64,000 nt of DNA from Strix aluco (GCF_031877795.1 NC_133933.1:2850632-2914631), one strand, 5' to 3'. Counted from the first letter of the stretch, positions 24,131 through 56,046 are shown. Notes: generated by a model from the letters alone, not told the origin. A program made the numbers and translations.

Positions 24131-27000
24131 AAACTTTATGTAGAGTACCTATTCAAGTAGACTTCTACTTTCCTGCTCAGAACAAGTTGGGAACATAGTA
24201 CCATGATATTTGTTGGAATCTTTAAATCTTATTCATTTTTAGAAAGATTAATTTCACTTTCAGATCATACTATTTTGAAAACAATTCTTTTAGTAGGAAT
24301 ATAGGTTATTAATAACTCCACTGACTTGTCTTTAGTTTTACTTAGTCTACCAAGTGCTGTCATAATTGTATCTGCTAAATATTGACAAGAATTTTGATCC
24401 TTTCAATCTTGAGATTAATGGGAAAAGAAGGCTCTGAGGAAATGAAGTATTGAACTCAGTTAATTGTACTGATTGCAGAAGGGTATTAAAATTCATTGAA
24501 GTAAAATATATACTGTGCTTTAAGATTTTTTTTTTTTTTTTTTTTAATGCATGAACTAGCATCAGGAAAAAATGTGAGGCCTATGATTTTGGTCTGTTTG
24601 TGCCCATACACCAGGCTACAGAAAAAACATCTAAATGAATGCTGATTGAAAAGGGGAGGCTGGATGACAGGCTGCTTAAGACTTGCACAACTTTAGAAAG
24701 GTGAGAAGACTAAAAGGAGCAGGTGTGGCTGCAACAGCAGTATGTGGAAGAGGAGATCAGAAAAGAGATGCTGTTGAAATATTGCTAAACTTACGCATTA
24801 GGCAATTGACTCTTATTTTAAGATCTGTACATACTAAGTTATCTTTATGTTATTCTTTGGAACTACTTCTATACCTGTAGCAGACCTAGAAGTCTGTAAC
24901 AGACCTATGACACTTGTTATATAAGGCTTTAGTTTAATCTTACTTTAATTTTACTGATACTGTTTAGTATACCAACCATTTTAAGCCTGAATACTGTCCG
25001 AAGTAATGACAGATGCCAGTTCTGACTGGTTCTCTGGGTGCTAGCGGTACACGAACATACACATATCCGAAGTTTTGTTCAGGTTTCTGAATAATAAATT
25101 TAAAATACTCTGTCTGGTAGAACTTAATAAAATTGTCTGTTTCTTTTCCACAGGTTCAAAAAATTTCCTTCTGTGGAACTAGATTGCATCTGAGCTAGTA
25201 AGATTGTTTTGACTTATTTGGCAATCTTGGTGGAATTTGCTAGTGAGGTAAATACCAAAAATAAAAAAAAACCCAACAGTTTCTTATAAATCTTCATCTG
25301 TTTGTAAGGAAAATTTCCCAGAAGAGGTACAAACTCAGAAACCAACACAGTAATTTTTCTTGATGCACCATTGTAGAAATACTCTTGTCCACAGCAGTAG
25401 CGGAACTGTACTTATTTTATAAAACATGAATAACATGAAAGTGTATGATTTAAGTAGCCCCTTCCAGGGTTTTTTTTATGCACGTGGGTGTGGCCATGTG
25501 TTGGGATTGGTAGACATTTTTGTCCTGTAATGGCAGGTAGCAATTGTGTGTGTCCGCAGATGGTGATACACCTTTATTTTTTTTTTTTTTTTTCCCCCTT
25601 GTGTCATGGGACTGGTTCTTCTGCAGACCAATTTGAAGCAGGTTTGGGATGATAAATCGGTCTCCTGGATTCTGTGGGCATACTGAACACTGCCTTTGAG
25701 CAGCTGGATAATCTCTCCTTGAAACAAAGGTACCCGTGTAACCGGTTTAACTAGTAACATAGGCACATGTCAACGTCAGGCACCCCTGGATCTTTCTTAT
25801 CTACAATTTTTAATGCTATTTTGAGATACTAAAGTTCCCTAAATTTCATAATATCGCAAAACTGTAAGACTCGAGCAAACGATGCAGATTATTTAAGCTG
25901 TCAAAGGGTAGCTTTGCAATTTTTTGGTTTTAGAAATTAAAATGCTTTAAAGGCAAAAAGCTAGTTCCCCTATCTTTTGAATTATTGGTAACTGAAGAAG
26001 TGTAGTCTCTGGACTATGAAAGGAGTAAAATGTGAGATACTGATTTTTCTTTTTTCTCAAATACTGATACTGGGGTTTTTTTCTTATTTAAAAAAAATAG
26101 GAAGGGACTGAACTTCTGCCTAAAAGCACAGGTTAACTAAAAAACTGTTGCCAGTTCTCTAACATACCATCAAGCTTCCATTCGTAGTGTCATAATAACA
26201 TAGCGATATTGCAGCATTAGCTTATTCGAGGGATTGCTGTGGGACGTTGTGAAATCAGGAATGTTTTCTACTTTTAACTGAAACCCAAATGAAGCTCTCA
26301 TACTGACTTAAAGAATTTGGATTTCACATACTTTTCTAGATGGGTGCAATCCTTTTTCTGAACTGTTCTGTGCTTTTTTTTTGTATTCTCTGTCCTCATT
26401 GCATTACTCCAGTTTAGGGTGGGGTTTTTTTGGAAGAAAATGGTTAATGTGCCTGAATCTGTGATTATCTCAGTGATTCCTGCCAAAATATTGAGGAGGA
26501 ACAGAAGTTACACAGTGGGATTTAGCAGACGTGCGGTAGGGAATAAACGAACAAGTGATGAAATGGCAGGATTAGACTGTCTGACCCTTCGCAGAACAAC
26601 TTTTTCTGGTGTGAGGAACCTTGAACAGCTCGGGTGGTCGGGCCATTTGGTGTAATTAGCTCTAAATTAGATGTTCTGTTATTGCTTTTTGAGGTACAAG
26701 TGTACCAAATATTTAGATCGGCTGAAAACCTGGGAAAAGCTTAAGTTAAGGCTCCTTCTCCTTGGCTACCATGTTTTTGTGGGTACAATGCAGCCTTTAC
26801 TAGAGTGTTTTAACACTTAATTCTTGCTTAATTAATTTTCTGTGCTTATAGCGTGAGACCAGTCTTGTGCCTGATGTGTTATTTGGGCAGGTGATAAGAA
26901 CATTACGTGCGCAGGCTGCCCAGGTTTTCCCATCACGTTACCCTTTTGGCACGGGGGACTGTAAGAGGGGATTTTTACTGAAAGAAAAGAAGAAAAAAAA
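24131..27000. other. PEX13-SANBR intergenic region
   Basis: AT-rich, with T tracts at 24526 and 25577. No gene, RNA gene or recognisable repeat was identified. Confidence 0.6.
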
Positions 27001-27113
27001 AAAAAAAAGAAAAATGGCATCCGCGTTCCCGCCGCGGCGCGCTGGGGCGCTGCTCCCACCGCCGCGGTGGGCGGGGCTGCGTCAGTGGTGCGTGACGGGG
27101 CGGAGGCGCCGCC

Positions 27114-27121
27114 TGACGTCA
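27114..27121. promoter_or_regulatory. CRE (TGACGTCA)
   Basis: Exact eight-base CREB/ATF palindrome in the CpG island upstream of SANBR. Confidence 0.75.
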
Positions 27122-27300
27122 CGGCGCCGTCCGGCGGAGGCGGGGCGGGGCGTTGCCAGGCTACCGGACGCCGGGCGCGCGGCGGGTAGGGGGCGCTGTC
27201 GCCGCCGCTGCACTGCGACAAGGCGGGGCCGCCGCAACACGGCGCGCGCCGGGGCTCCCGCACTGACCCCCCGCCCGCCTCTTCCTCCTCCGGCCATCCC

Positions 27301-27357
27301 ATTGGCTCTTCTCGGCGGGAGGGGGCGGGGTCTCATCACTCTCCCGGCGCTGATTGG
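27301..27357 (-). promoter_or_regulatory. Paired inverted CCAAT boxes (NF-Y type)
   Basis: ATTGGCT at 27301 and ATTGGCGG at 27353, each in GC-rich context just before the likely SANBR start site. Reverse-strand CCAAT pairs at this distance are common in TATA-less promoters. Confidence 0.65.
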
Positions 27358-27399
27358 CGGCTGCCGCCCCCCTCACGGCGCAGCCCGGGAGGGTGGGGC

Positions 27400-27698
27400 C
27401 GGGCTGGGCGGCGCCGGCGTGTGAGGGCGCCCGTCTCCCGCGCTTCGGGCACGGCAGGTGGGGACGGGGACAGTCCGCTGGTCCCGCCGCACTCGGAGCC
27501 CTGGGGCGGCTCTGCCGAGAATCCTCGGCGGGAGCGGCCGCGTCCGGGCTCCGTTCCGCCAGGCGCCCGGCGCGGACCTCGTCTCCTGAGGGGAGCGGCG
27601 CCGCCGCCGTCCCGCTGCCCGCTCCGGCGGCCGCTGCGCTTCGAGGAGCCGCCGCCCGTCCATCCGCGCCGCCGACCCCTCGCCTGGGAGCCTGCCAG
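27400..27698 (+). other. SANBR: SANBR exon 1, non-coding (5' end approximate)
   Basis: The donor CTGCCAG|gtaacc at 27698/27699 lies at the downstream part of the CpG island, and the ATG exon at 31018 has its own acceptor. The transcription start is not determined; 27400 is estimated from the CCAAT boxes. Confidence 0.5.
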
Positions 27699-28961
27699 GT
27701 AACCCCTGCCCTGCCCTCCCGGGAGCGCCGGCGCTGGGTTTCCCTTCCGCTCTCCAGCCCCGCGGCCCGGGGCGGGGTGCCGGGCAGCTGCGGGGACCTC
27801 TCCGGCGGAGAGGGTTGGGGGGGCTGGCGGAGATCCCTGCTGCCGAGCGCGGGTTCCACCGGGACGGCATTGCCCGAGGAGGCTGCTTACACCTGTAGGA
27901 CCTTGCCCCCCAAACTGGGATCCTTTTTTATGTTTTTATTGAAATGCCTTACTTTTATTTTTATTTTGACTGGTATGTGGGCGAAGTTGGTGCTCTTCCT
28001 CTCCCCCACCTCATTCTGCACCATCATTTCGTTGCGTTTAAGGGTTCTGCATGAAACCTCGTGCCCATCCCACCATCTTTTACTTTCCTGCAGGTTATGC
28101 ACGTGCAAGGGGATAGTAATTCTTCATTTCTAGATCGATTCTTTGCTTTAAATTAAAAAAAAAATCCGTCTCGAATGAGGCAGAGTATTTCCCTAATGTA
28201 AACCAACTTCCTGCATAATGAATTAACTCTTTAAATCATATCAGTTTTATGAAATATTAAAGTGCTTGGAATCCTTTACACCACTTGATTTAGAATTCTA
28301 AGTATTAATAAAAATTCTGTCGTCAGGCATCTGTCTATATTGTGCATATCCAATGAGTTGGTCAGAATTAAATAATTCTGAAACTTTTTTTCTCCGATTC
28401 CCATAGTTGAGGAAGGAGTGAACTTGAGCTTTACTTGCAGTAAGAAACCAGAGAGAATCTGTAGAAGTTGCCTTTTCTCTCTTAAAAATATGATTTATTA
28501 CAGGCCTCATGTTGCTTTTCTTACAGCATGCACCATTCTTGCATGAGACAGAACCTTGTGTGTGTTTAACTAATGACAGGATTTTCTAAAGGACTAAAAG
28601 GCAAATGTTAGATACCATCTATAAAGCCAGAAAGAGGAGTCCTCTACGTTTTCCAGAATAGAAATAAAAATACTTAACTTGTTTGCTTGTAATTAAGTAG
28701 ACTGCTTCATTTATCTCTGCAGTAGTAAGCATATGTAAAACTGTATTTTAAAGTACAGAATAAGTAAATAAAAAAATATTTGAGAGACAAAGGCTTCATC
28801 CTGTCTGAACGTGTCACTATGCGTTAGAGTACCTGGCATCCCTTCACAGTCAGGTTGCTTCGTGGCCCCCAGCGCTGATGTGTACATAAACTTGTTACAA
28901 GCAAAGTACTCAACACTTCCTCCCTTAAATTATAGACTCTAACTGTGGCAAAATAACTGCT

Positions 28962-28984
28962 TTTCTTTCTTTCTTTCTTTCTTT
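28962..28984 (+). repeat. (TTTC)n microsatellite
   Basis: Nearly six perfect copies of TTTC. Confidence 0.9.
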
Positions 28985-29809
28985 GATTACTCAGTGTAAT
29001 CATACCATAGAACTAGTCCTTAAAATGGTGATTTATGGAATACAGACAATGTTAGTAATTTTACTTTTGTTAAGTGTATTTTATGGTGCAAGACCGGAGG
29101 ATTCTAATACTCCACCGTTTACTTCTCTTGTTCAAACATATTTTCAAACCAGCTGCTCCGTGTGTACAAGGTAGCACAAGAAGCTGGCTTCATATTTTAT
29201 AACCACTCGGGTTTGCCACTGGTGCTGGCCTGTGCTGGCCCAGTTATTTCTTTTGCTAGCAGCAGATATGGTAGATATTCAGTGGCATAAATATAAGTGA
29301 TGCTGACTGTGCCTGGCAGTGAGGAGTCTCCACCATTAGAATTACCACGGTGACACCACTCGATACTCCTCTCAGGATGAGGGCTCAGGACTCGATGACT
29401 GCGGGGACTGATGTCCCTTTACCTCTCTGAGCAGCATCAATCTCAACTGGAAAGTTTGGGCTCATGTTGTCTGTGAAGGACCTTTGTCCTTTAAAGCTGG
29501 CTATTTGGCATGCTTTGCAGTAGATTTCATTTAGATGGAATTGCTAAAATGGTATGACTTTTTTGTTGGACTTCATTTTGTTTGTGGCTTTTTTTTTTTT
29601 TAAATCTCATGAGTGAGTAGATGAAACCTAACAATTATCTTGGTGGGTTCTTTCTGATGGTTTCATTCAGCTGCTCTTTAGAGAGGATGAAAGCTTTACA
29701 GCTACCTGCTATTGTGATTTCTCTTTCTACCAACAAAACAAAACATGTGCTGGAATAGCTTCCAGAGTCAGAAACAAAATCAGTGCTATTTTGTATATTT
29801 TAAGCATTG

Positions 29810-29884
29810 TGTGGCTTAACCCCAGCCAGCACTGTACCAGCTACTAGGAAGAAAATTAACTCTATCCCAGCCAAAACCAGGACA
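29810..29884 (+). mobile_element. Short avian LTR-type repeat fragment
   Basis: Starts TGTGGCTTAACCCCAGCC and ends ATCCCAGCCAAAACCAGGACA. Both ends recall the two termini of a repeat abundant in many bird genomes (usually classed as an endogenous retrovirus LTR), joined here with most of the middle missing. No target-site duplication is obvious. The class is from memory and not verified. Confidence 0.5.
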
Positions 29885-31001
29885 AGAGTCTTTTCTTTTA
29901 GAAAGAGGGTGATGCAAAAGAAACATCTACACATAGTATACTTTCAGTAACAAGTGATCAGTTAAATCTGCTACTTTCTAAGTGTATTCTCTCTGAAATT
30001 CTCTATAATCCTTGCTTTATAAATCAAAATTCCGTATGTGACTCTTAAGTTCTGTTATTTATGTGATCCTTTTAAGGTACTTTGGAAGAGGTCCAAAGTG
30101 CTTTCCAAATATGAGTCCTTACTAAGCTCTTTGGCCCTGTGTTACTTGAATATTCAAGTCTTGATTAATGCCTGCAGTTTTCTTCCAGCATATGCTAGAA
30201 CAGTACTCTGAACTTTACTGTGTTCCCTGGTGCTATACATAAAATTCAGCTGGAAAAAAGAAAAAGAAAAAAACATAACACTTTTCAAATTAGAAGTGCA
30301 TTTTTTTAAGGTGTTCACTGCTGTCCTTACATGCTTTTTTCTGTGTTCATCTTGAAGCTGAAGGAACAAGGTTTTTTGGCCCTGATAATCCCAGCTAATC
30401 AGGAGTTGTGAGTGCCTTAGGACAACTCAAAAGTCAGGTTTTGAGGCTGAGAGCTGAAAGACATCCAGGTGTGGGGTGTTCTGGCTCTGAAGTATTATTG
30501 ATGGCCCTTAGCTAGGTGCACTGGGTTGGCTCCTATATAATAGAAGTCAGGTGTGCAAGACAAATAGGCAGAGCAAGAGGAGGCCAAAGTTGAGCAGCAG
30601 AAAATTTTTGGGAAGCAGACAAGTGTGTTTGAATGTAAGTAAATTTAAATTAAAATATGCCTCTGTAGCTTAGGCTGTTTATTCTGAGATTGTGGGAGGC
30701 CGGTTTTTGTATTGAAGGGCTCAGCGGTGTGAATCCCTCCTGGAAACAGACAGCTCAAAGGAATGGCAGGTAGTGCCTGCTGCCGAGTTGGTTTTGGTGT
30801 GGTTTGCCTATCTGCTTCTCCCCCCAGGGTTTTGAGGGTGCAGAGATGAATGCATAAATTTTGTCAAATAAAGCATGAGTACTTGACTGTAACACTGTGC
30901 TAAACGTTCCCCTTAGTAATCTATGGAGTGCTGCAGGTAACGTAGACCAACTTTTAGCAACCTATGCAGTGAGACTTGCTAATAACGTTTTTCTCTTTCA
31001 G

Positions 31002-50553
<19,552 letters not shown>

Positions 50554-51744
50554 GGACTCATGAAAAAACTTTAACCAGAATTCATTACTGCTTCCTGAAA
50601 CTGTAATGCACTCTGACGTACAGAGAATGCACATCTCTGAAAGCTTTCCAGTGACTTATTTATTACTTTAAGCCTTGTAAATTATTTTGTGCGATAAATG
50701 AATGCAAATCCAATAAGGTCTGTACTTATTTTAATTGTAAATATACTATTTCTTAAATTTAAATTGAATTGCTTTTTTAGGTTATTGTGTTAAGTTGCAT
50801 AGAAAATATTTTGTAAATCTACAAAGTTAAATTATCAGACTAACTTTATTTATGGGGAAAGACATAAATATGCCTTTTAGTATGCTAGAAATACTGAAAA
50901 GGAAAAAGCAAGACTACTGAATTCTGAATACAGTCAGCAGCATTAACACAAGTCACCTAGTGTATTTATATTGTGTAGTATTTGATGGTACATTTTAGGT
51001 CAGTCTTCTGGGGATTTGCATTTAAAGTCCGTGACTATACCTGTGACTTAGACTAGTTTAAGCAAAATTTTAATGCAGTTCTGAGGCTTCCTTCCGTATA
51101 TCACACCACTCCATTCGTGTGAAGGTGGGTAGCAGGTAGAGACTAGACCTCCAAAGATGATATAGGTGCCGTGATGATGCAGCATTGCATCTTGCACGTG
51201 AAACGCTTGCTTTATTTGTCTGTGAAATTAATACTCGTTCCTGTTCCATATCTGACTCCTCTTGCACAATAGTGTTTTGTTCCCTTCTGATATCCAGACC
51301 TTAGGATGCAAAGCAGTTCTAGCTCTTAATGATGCCATGCCACTAAATTTCCGGGCAGATACGCTGTTAATTCTGCGTCCTTCAGCAGAGATGTATTATT
51401 ATGAAGACTTGTGCATGTAGATCTTTTGGGTCTAGTTACTTTCTGAAACCTGCCTGAATAATACTGTTTAGAAGTCAGATGCACTTTCAAGTTCTGTATT
51501 TGGAGCAATAGAATACAAGTTTGTCTACATGTAAAATCCAGGGCTACCAAAATGGAATAACTCACCTAGAAAATATGTTGCATGTTAGCAAAGAAAATGG
51601 CAATAATGGCAATAATAATGGCTGAATTCAAGTAAACACATTCTGACTTTTCACAACAGGTAGAAAAGAGCGCTCAGGGAAAGCTTATTCCAGGCCATGG
51701 CTGTACAATAAATTGTGAGTTTGGAATTAAGTCAGCAAGATCCT

Positions 51745-51765
51745 GGGTGGGGGGGTGGGGTGGGG
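51745..51765 (+). other. G-quadruplex candidate in SANBR 3' UTR
   Basis: G3-T-G7-T-G4-T-G4: four tracts with single-base loops, the pattern expected of a very stable quadruplex, on the sense strand. Confidence 0.7.
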
Positions 51766-52539
51766 TAAGGAGAGGGAGATCATTGTTTAAATGCACTCTT
51801 CTCTCCATTCAGGCTTTTTTTGTTTGCCTTGTTTCTTGAGGATTTCCAGTAGGCGTTAGGAGACTAGGATAGCAATACTTGAAAATACTGCTTTCAAGGT
51901 GGAAGATTTTTATTGAAACAATTAAAAATGATTCTTGTTTATTGTGTGTTTTGTCCAATGCTATAGCAAATTCGGAGCCCAGTGAAACCAACAGGCAAAA
52001 CTGTGGATTTCAATGGCTTTGATCTCGAGCAGGAGTGGTAACTTTGCAGGAGTGCTTTAATCTGTATCAAATAACTAAGGCTTTATTAATGCCTGAGGCC
52101 TGTTTGCACGTAGTAATGCAGTTTTCAGCACTTCTAGTAAACATTGGAAAACTGACTGTAGTTTGTTGAAGGAGAAAGTATTATAAAATCCACCGGGTAC
52201 AAAAATGCAGTAGAGTAAGTGTTTTGCTACAATTTTGTGACTTCTGATAGAGGATTGTTCCAAATTCCCATGGTAAACTTTGCTATGAAAGTTGCAGGCT
52301 GCATGTATGTGTGTTTAGTTTTCATAGAACTACTGACTAGAAAAGAAGGGAGAAAATTCTGCCGGTTTTGTCCTGTGGGAAAGTGCCAGTTCTATGTGCC
52401 AGTATTGTTTTATTCAAAAAATATTGGGGAGCATATAAAAACAACATACATGATGTGCAGTCTTATCTTTTTTCCCCTTGCCGACCACCTTGAATTTTGA
52501 TCTTGTATTAATTTTGACAATTTGTCTTCGTTTAATGGA

Positions 52540-52545
52540 AATAAA
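52540..52545 (+). terminator. SANBR: SANBR polyadenylation signal candidate (AATAAA)
   Basis: Exact AATAAA about 2 kb after the stop, followed by a GT/T-rich element (GTGTGTGAGTGTTTTTAT). Another AATAAA lies at about 51707. Confidence 0.6.
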
Positions 52546-52582
52546 TGTTATTAATTTAAGAAGTGTGTGAGTGTTTTTATAG

Positions 52583-52605
52583 GTTCTTGTAAGAACTACA
52601 AGAAC
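52583..52605. repeat. Perfect 9-bp hairpin
   Basis: GTTCTTGTA and TACAAGAAC are exact reverse complements with a five-base AGAAC loop, placed about 40 bp after the SANBR polyadenylation hexamer. Confidence 0.8.
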
Positions 52606-55600
52606 GTAAGCGCGTAAACGTTGTTTGATGATCTCAATCATGCATGTGTATTTGTGATTAAATTGCAGCATCACGATAGAGGTTTTTTATCTGTCAAGAA
52701 CAGGATATTGTTGAATACGGAGCTGCTCCAAATCTACAAGAACTTAGAAGAATTTTTATCTGCATTGAATTTTGAAGCTGGATTAAAAGTTCATGAGTGA
52801 GCTGCCCTACAAATGACCCAAGTATGCGAAATGTCAAACTAAGCTAGGTTAAAAACATGTTTAACTTTGCCTTCCACTGCCACATTGCTGATGGTACCAT
52901 TTAAATGGTCTGTTAAATCTACGAATAGGATTAGCTTCCATGATTCTCTTCCTAGAAATTGCTATATGGATGTCCTGTATATGTGCAGTTGGTATAGTGG
53001 GAAGGCTACAGTGTATGTCCTAGTCACATGTGTGTTTAACTTGCTGCACTGTGAAGCTGTGCCTGTTTGCTTGGTGTCCAGAAATCTTGGAGAAAGGGCC
53101 ACAATTTTGAGTTCAGTAACGGCTCGGAGAGGAAGAAAGGACATTCTAGGAGAAATGTGGGCGTATGGTTGCCCCAGTCTGGAAACATATGAATAGCATG
53201 GGCACGTTTGATGTGACTGAGAGGACGCTTCTCTTTGCCAGAAGGGAAGTGATTTTTTTTTTTTTTTTTTGAAAAAACACTATTTCTTGGTCTTGTTGAG
53301 CATACGGACATAGTGTATTGTGTTGGGAAGCTGCTCCTGCACCTCAGATGCTTGCTTGTGCAATTACATGAAGTTCCCTGCTTCCATTTAGATACCTCCC
53401 TCTCCACTCTAGGCAAATGTAAAAACCTGAAGTTGTTATCGATGTCCAAGAGAGCAGTACACATAGGCATGTACTGAAGACATTCCTCCTGCAGCTGTTC
53501 TTGGTGAAATCTAATCTGTACGAACTGTACCACTGTGTTTGAGTTTTTCCTCTATTACTTCATAATCAGGAAGGAAAGAAGACTGCAGTCATGTTAAATT
53601 TATCTTACTACAGGACTAGATTTACTGTTCAATCGCCTATTGGCTATATCTATAAATAAACCAGCCAAAGGCTTTTCCAGGCTTGAGGCTAAGTGAGAGC
53701 AGAGAATGGCTGTGGCCCTGAGGTTACTGTCTCGTCCTGTCCTTGAGTATCATGATGGTGGAGGTTGATGGAGCCCTCAGCCAGTCTGAAGGCTACAGCA
53801 GCTGACAAAGCTGCACAGGACTGTGTGAGCTCCACTACTTTGGGAATCGTGAGGGATTTGAATACTAATTTGACAGGTGCTGTTGCAAGTGAGCAGCATC
53901 CTCAGTTCAGGGAGGACTGTGCACTCCCACACAGCCCTAGGTAGATGCCTGTCAGTCTGGTGTGGGAGAAGGGTGTGTCCTGCTGTTTTCCATTGTTGTG
54001 CCCCATGAACAACGCTGTCCTCAGTGACATAGCTGGACGCTGGGCTGATATATTCTGGTTAATGATGTTCAATGTCAGTTGAAAAAATTAGTTTCTGCCA
54101 CCTCACCCTTGCCAGGTTGTATTCCTGCCTGTTCTATAGCTTGTTTGGTGTTACAAATCATCTCGCCTTAAATCCATTTCTCCACCCTCCTCTTTCCCTG
54201 TGTGCTAAGCGTGGAAAATAAATGAACTTCATCCAAATTCTGTTCTGGGCCTGGTTCCATTATAGCACACAGGTGGCAATGGCTGAGACTGTCATGATGC
54301 TTTTAGGGCTCAGAGCACTGATCCCTGAGAACATCCACCGAGCAGGAAGGAAGAGTCCTGCATGGCAGCCTTGGACTAGCACCCTCCCAGCTAAACAGCT
54401 GTTGCAGATTATAAAGAGCTGATAAGAGCATTGCCCTGCATCCCAGTAGCAGTTTTCGTTCCACACCTGCCTGTAGGTGATCTTTAACTTACATTTGGTT
54501 TTGCACAGGGTTTGTGTTCGCTAATGGCCTACCTCCTTCAGCTTCTAGGCTGCCTCCCCATAGATAATGAGGGAGAACTTTCTGGAGTTTTATCTTCTGA
54601 GGGCTTAGGCCACTTATTGTCACTGAGCTTCCAGCTCTCTGGGGTGCCAGAGGTCCCAGAAAACATTTGGAATATCCAAAAGTAGATCTTCATTAGTGGT
54701 TTAAGATTTCAGCACATAAATATTTCCAGTGCTAGAAGAACTTTCTGGTACAAATGTCGGCTGATGTAGCGTCTGGCCTGGCCATGATAGCACAAAGCTA
54801 TGTCATGCTGTTCAGTGAACAAGATCAGTAAACTTCTCTTCCTTTTTCTTCTTCTCAGGAGTGCGTATTTTTGTGCACAGATCTGTATTTTGCCATGTAA
54901 ACTTGCTGAGGCCTGGCCATCGTGGATGCAGGGGGAACAATCAGTCAGGGGAGGAAAAATAACTCCCTGAGATTGGCTCTAGTAATAATGCCACTGAATG
55001 CATAATCACGACTGGATGTGGCCTTTGTTCAAAAGAGATGGTGCCCATGCGTGAACTTTTCTAATAATTTTTATTCACTTCTGCTTGAATTGCTCCCACA
55101 TTACCATTTCAATTATTTAAGGCTAGGAGAGCACAGCAATAATTTTATTTTTAGTTATTATATGCAATTTTATTATGTTTTGCATTTTCATTCAAACTGT
55201 AGTAATTACTTTAGTATCCATGGTGACAAAACATGCTAGCACAAACATGAAAAGACCTTCGTCTGGCAGCAGTTTCCTTACTGTGTAATCAGTTGCTCCT
55301 TTGAATTAAAGGTACATCTACCTTCAAATGACTGAAACAAACTGCGGGGTCAGCTGTACCATTTGTAGTCTTTGAAAGTTTTCTGCAAGCTTTAAGTGTC
55401 CCTTTTTTTTTTTTTTTTTTTTGAGGAAATTTGATTGAAATAAAATTATTTAAGTGCCTGCTAAACCTATTTTCAATGTATGCTATCTGGCATGCTTCAG
55501 AGGTGTCTGCTTTCATCGCATCAAATAGTAACTACTGGTTTTGCAATGGGAATTCTGTGTTTATTCCTTGTGGAACAGAGTTATGAGAAGATACCCTGCC

Positions 55601-56041
55601 ATCAGTATGAGGTGAAAAGGGACAATGCTGGTCCCTTTGCTTTTTGACACCCCATTTAGTTTTCTTTCCCAGGGAATACGTAGGTTTGTCTTGTATTGGT
55701 CAGGACATCCTGCTAATTTTTTTAATCTCATCCCTATGTTGAATATTAAAATAAAAATAGACTTTGTTATTTGTGCTGTAACACAAAAATGACATTTCCT
55801 TGTTGGTTTAATTTTCGTGCCCAAAAGGGACTTTGATCTCACAAGCTGAAGATGATAAGCATGTTATATAGTCTGTGGATTGCTCTCAAAGGCTTATTCC
55901 AGCCTTTTGCCTTGTTCTCACTGAAGCAGTTGTCAAGATAACAACTAACTTATGATATGGCAACTGAAATGATTCTTTACAAGTATTGTGTATGAGAAAC
56001 GACCATCTGTTTTTTGCTTCAGTAGGATATTTTTTCTGCAG
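52606..56041. other. SANBR-cadherin intergenic region
   Basis: No recognised gene or repeat apart from T tracts at 53253 and 55403. A minus-strand frame at 53036-53533 is open for 165 codons but resembles nothing I know. Confidence 0.55.
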
Positions 56042-56046
56042 TGCTC

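Larger units (their letters stand above)
27010..27860. promoter_or_regulatory. SANBR: CpG island, SANBR promoter
   Basis: A very CpG-dense block flanked by AT-rich DNA. It holds a full palindromic CRE (TGACGTCA, 27114-27121), two inverted CCAAT boxes (ATTGG at 27301-27305 and 27353-27357, about one nucleosome-free spacing of 52 bp apart) and several GGGGCGGGG GC boxes. The SANBR non-coding first exon follows, with a good donor at 27699. Confidence 0.85.
27699..31001 (+). other. SANBR: SANBR intron 1
   Basis: Contains a (TTTC)n microsatellite at 28962-28984, a 75-bp avian repeat fragment at 29810-29884, and a TATA-plus-donor arrangement at 30534-30634 that might be an alternative first exon. 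Otherwise nothing recognised. Confidence 0.65.
50554..52565 (+). other. SANBR: SANBR 3' UTR (inferred)
   Basis: AT-rich non-coding stretch up to an AATAAA at 52540. It contains a G-quadruplex candidate (51745-51765) and two splice-site-bounded blocks (51660-51714, 51967-52041) that could be alternative terminal exons. Confidence 0.55.

Noticed and set aside
27161..27859. 232-codon minus-strand and 259-codon plus-strand frames in the second CpG island
   Set aside because: Same low-stop effect in GC-rich DNA; composition is Ala/Pro/Arg-rich and the plus-strand frame runs through the exon 1 donor into intron sequence.
30661..30760. Possible tRNA-like segment in SANBR intron 1
   Set aside because: No intact A and B boxes or cloverleaf could be drawn; no tRNA gene was found anywhere in the window.
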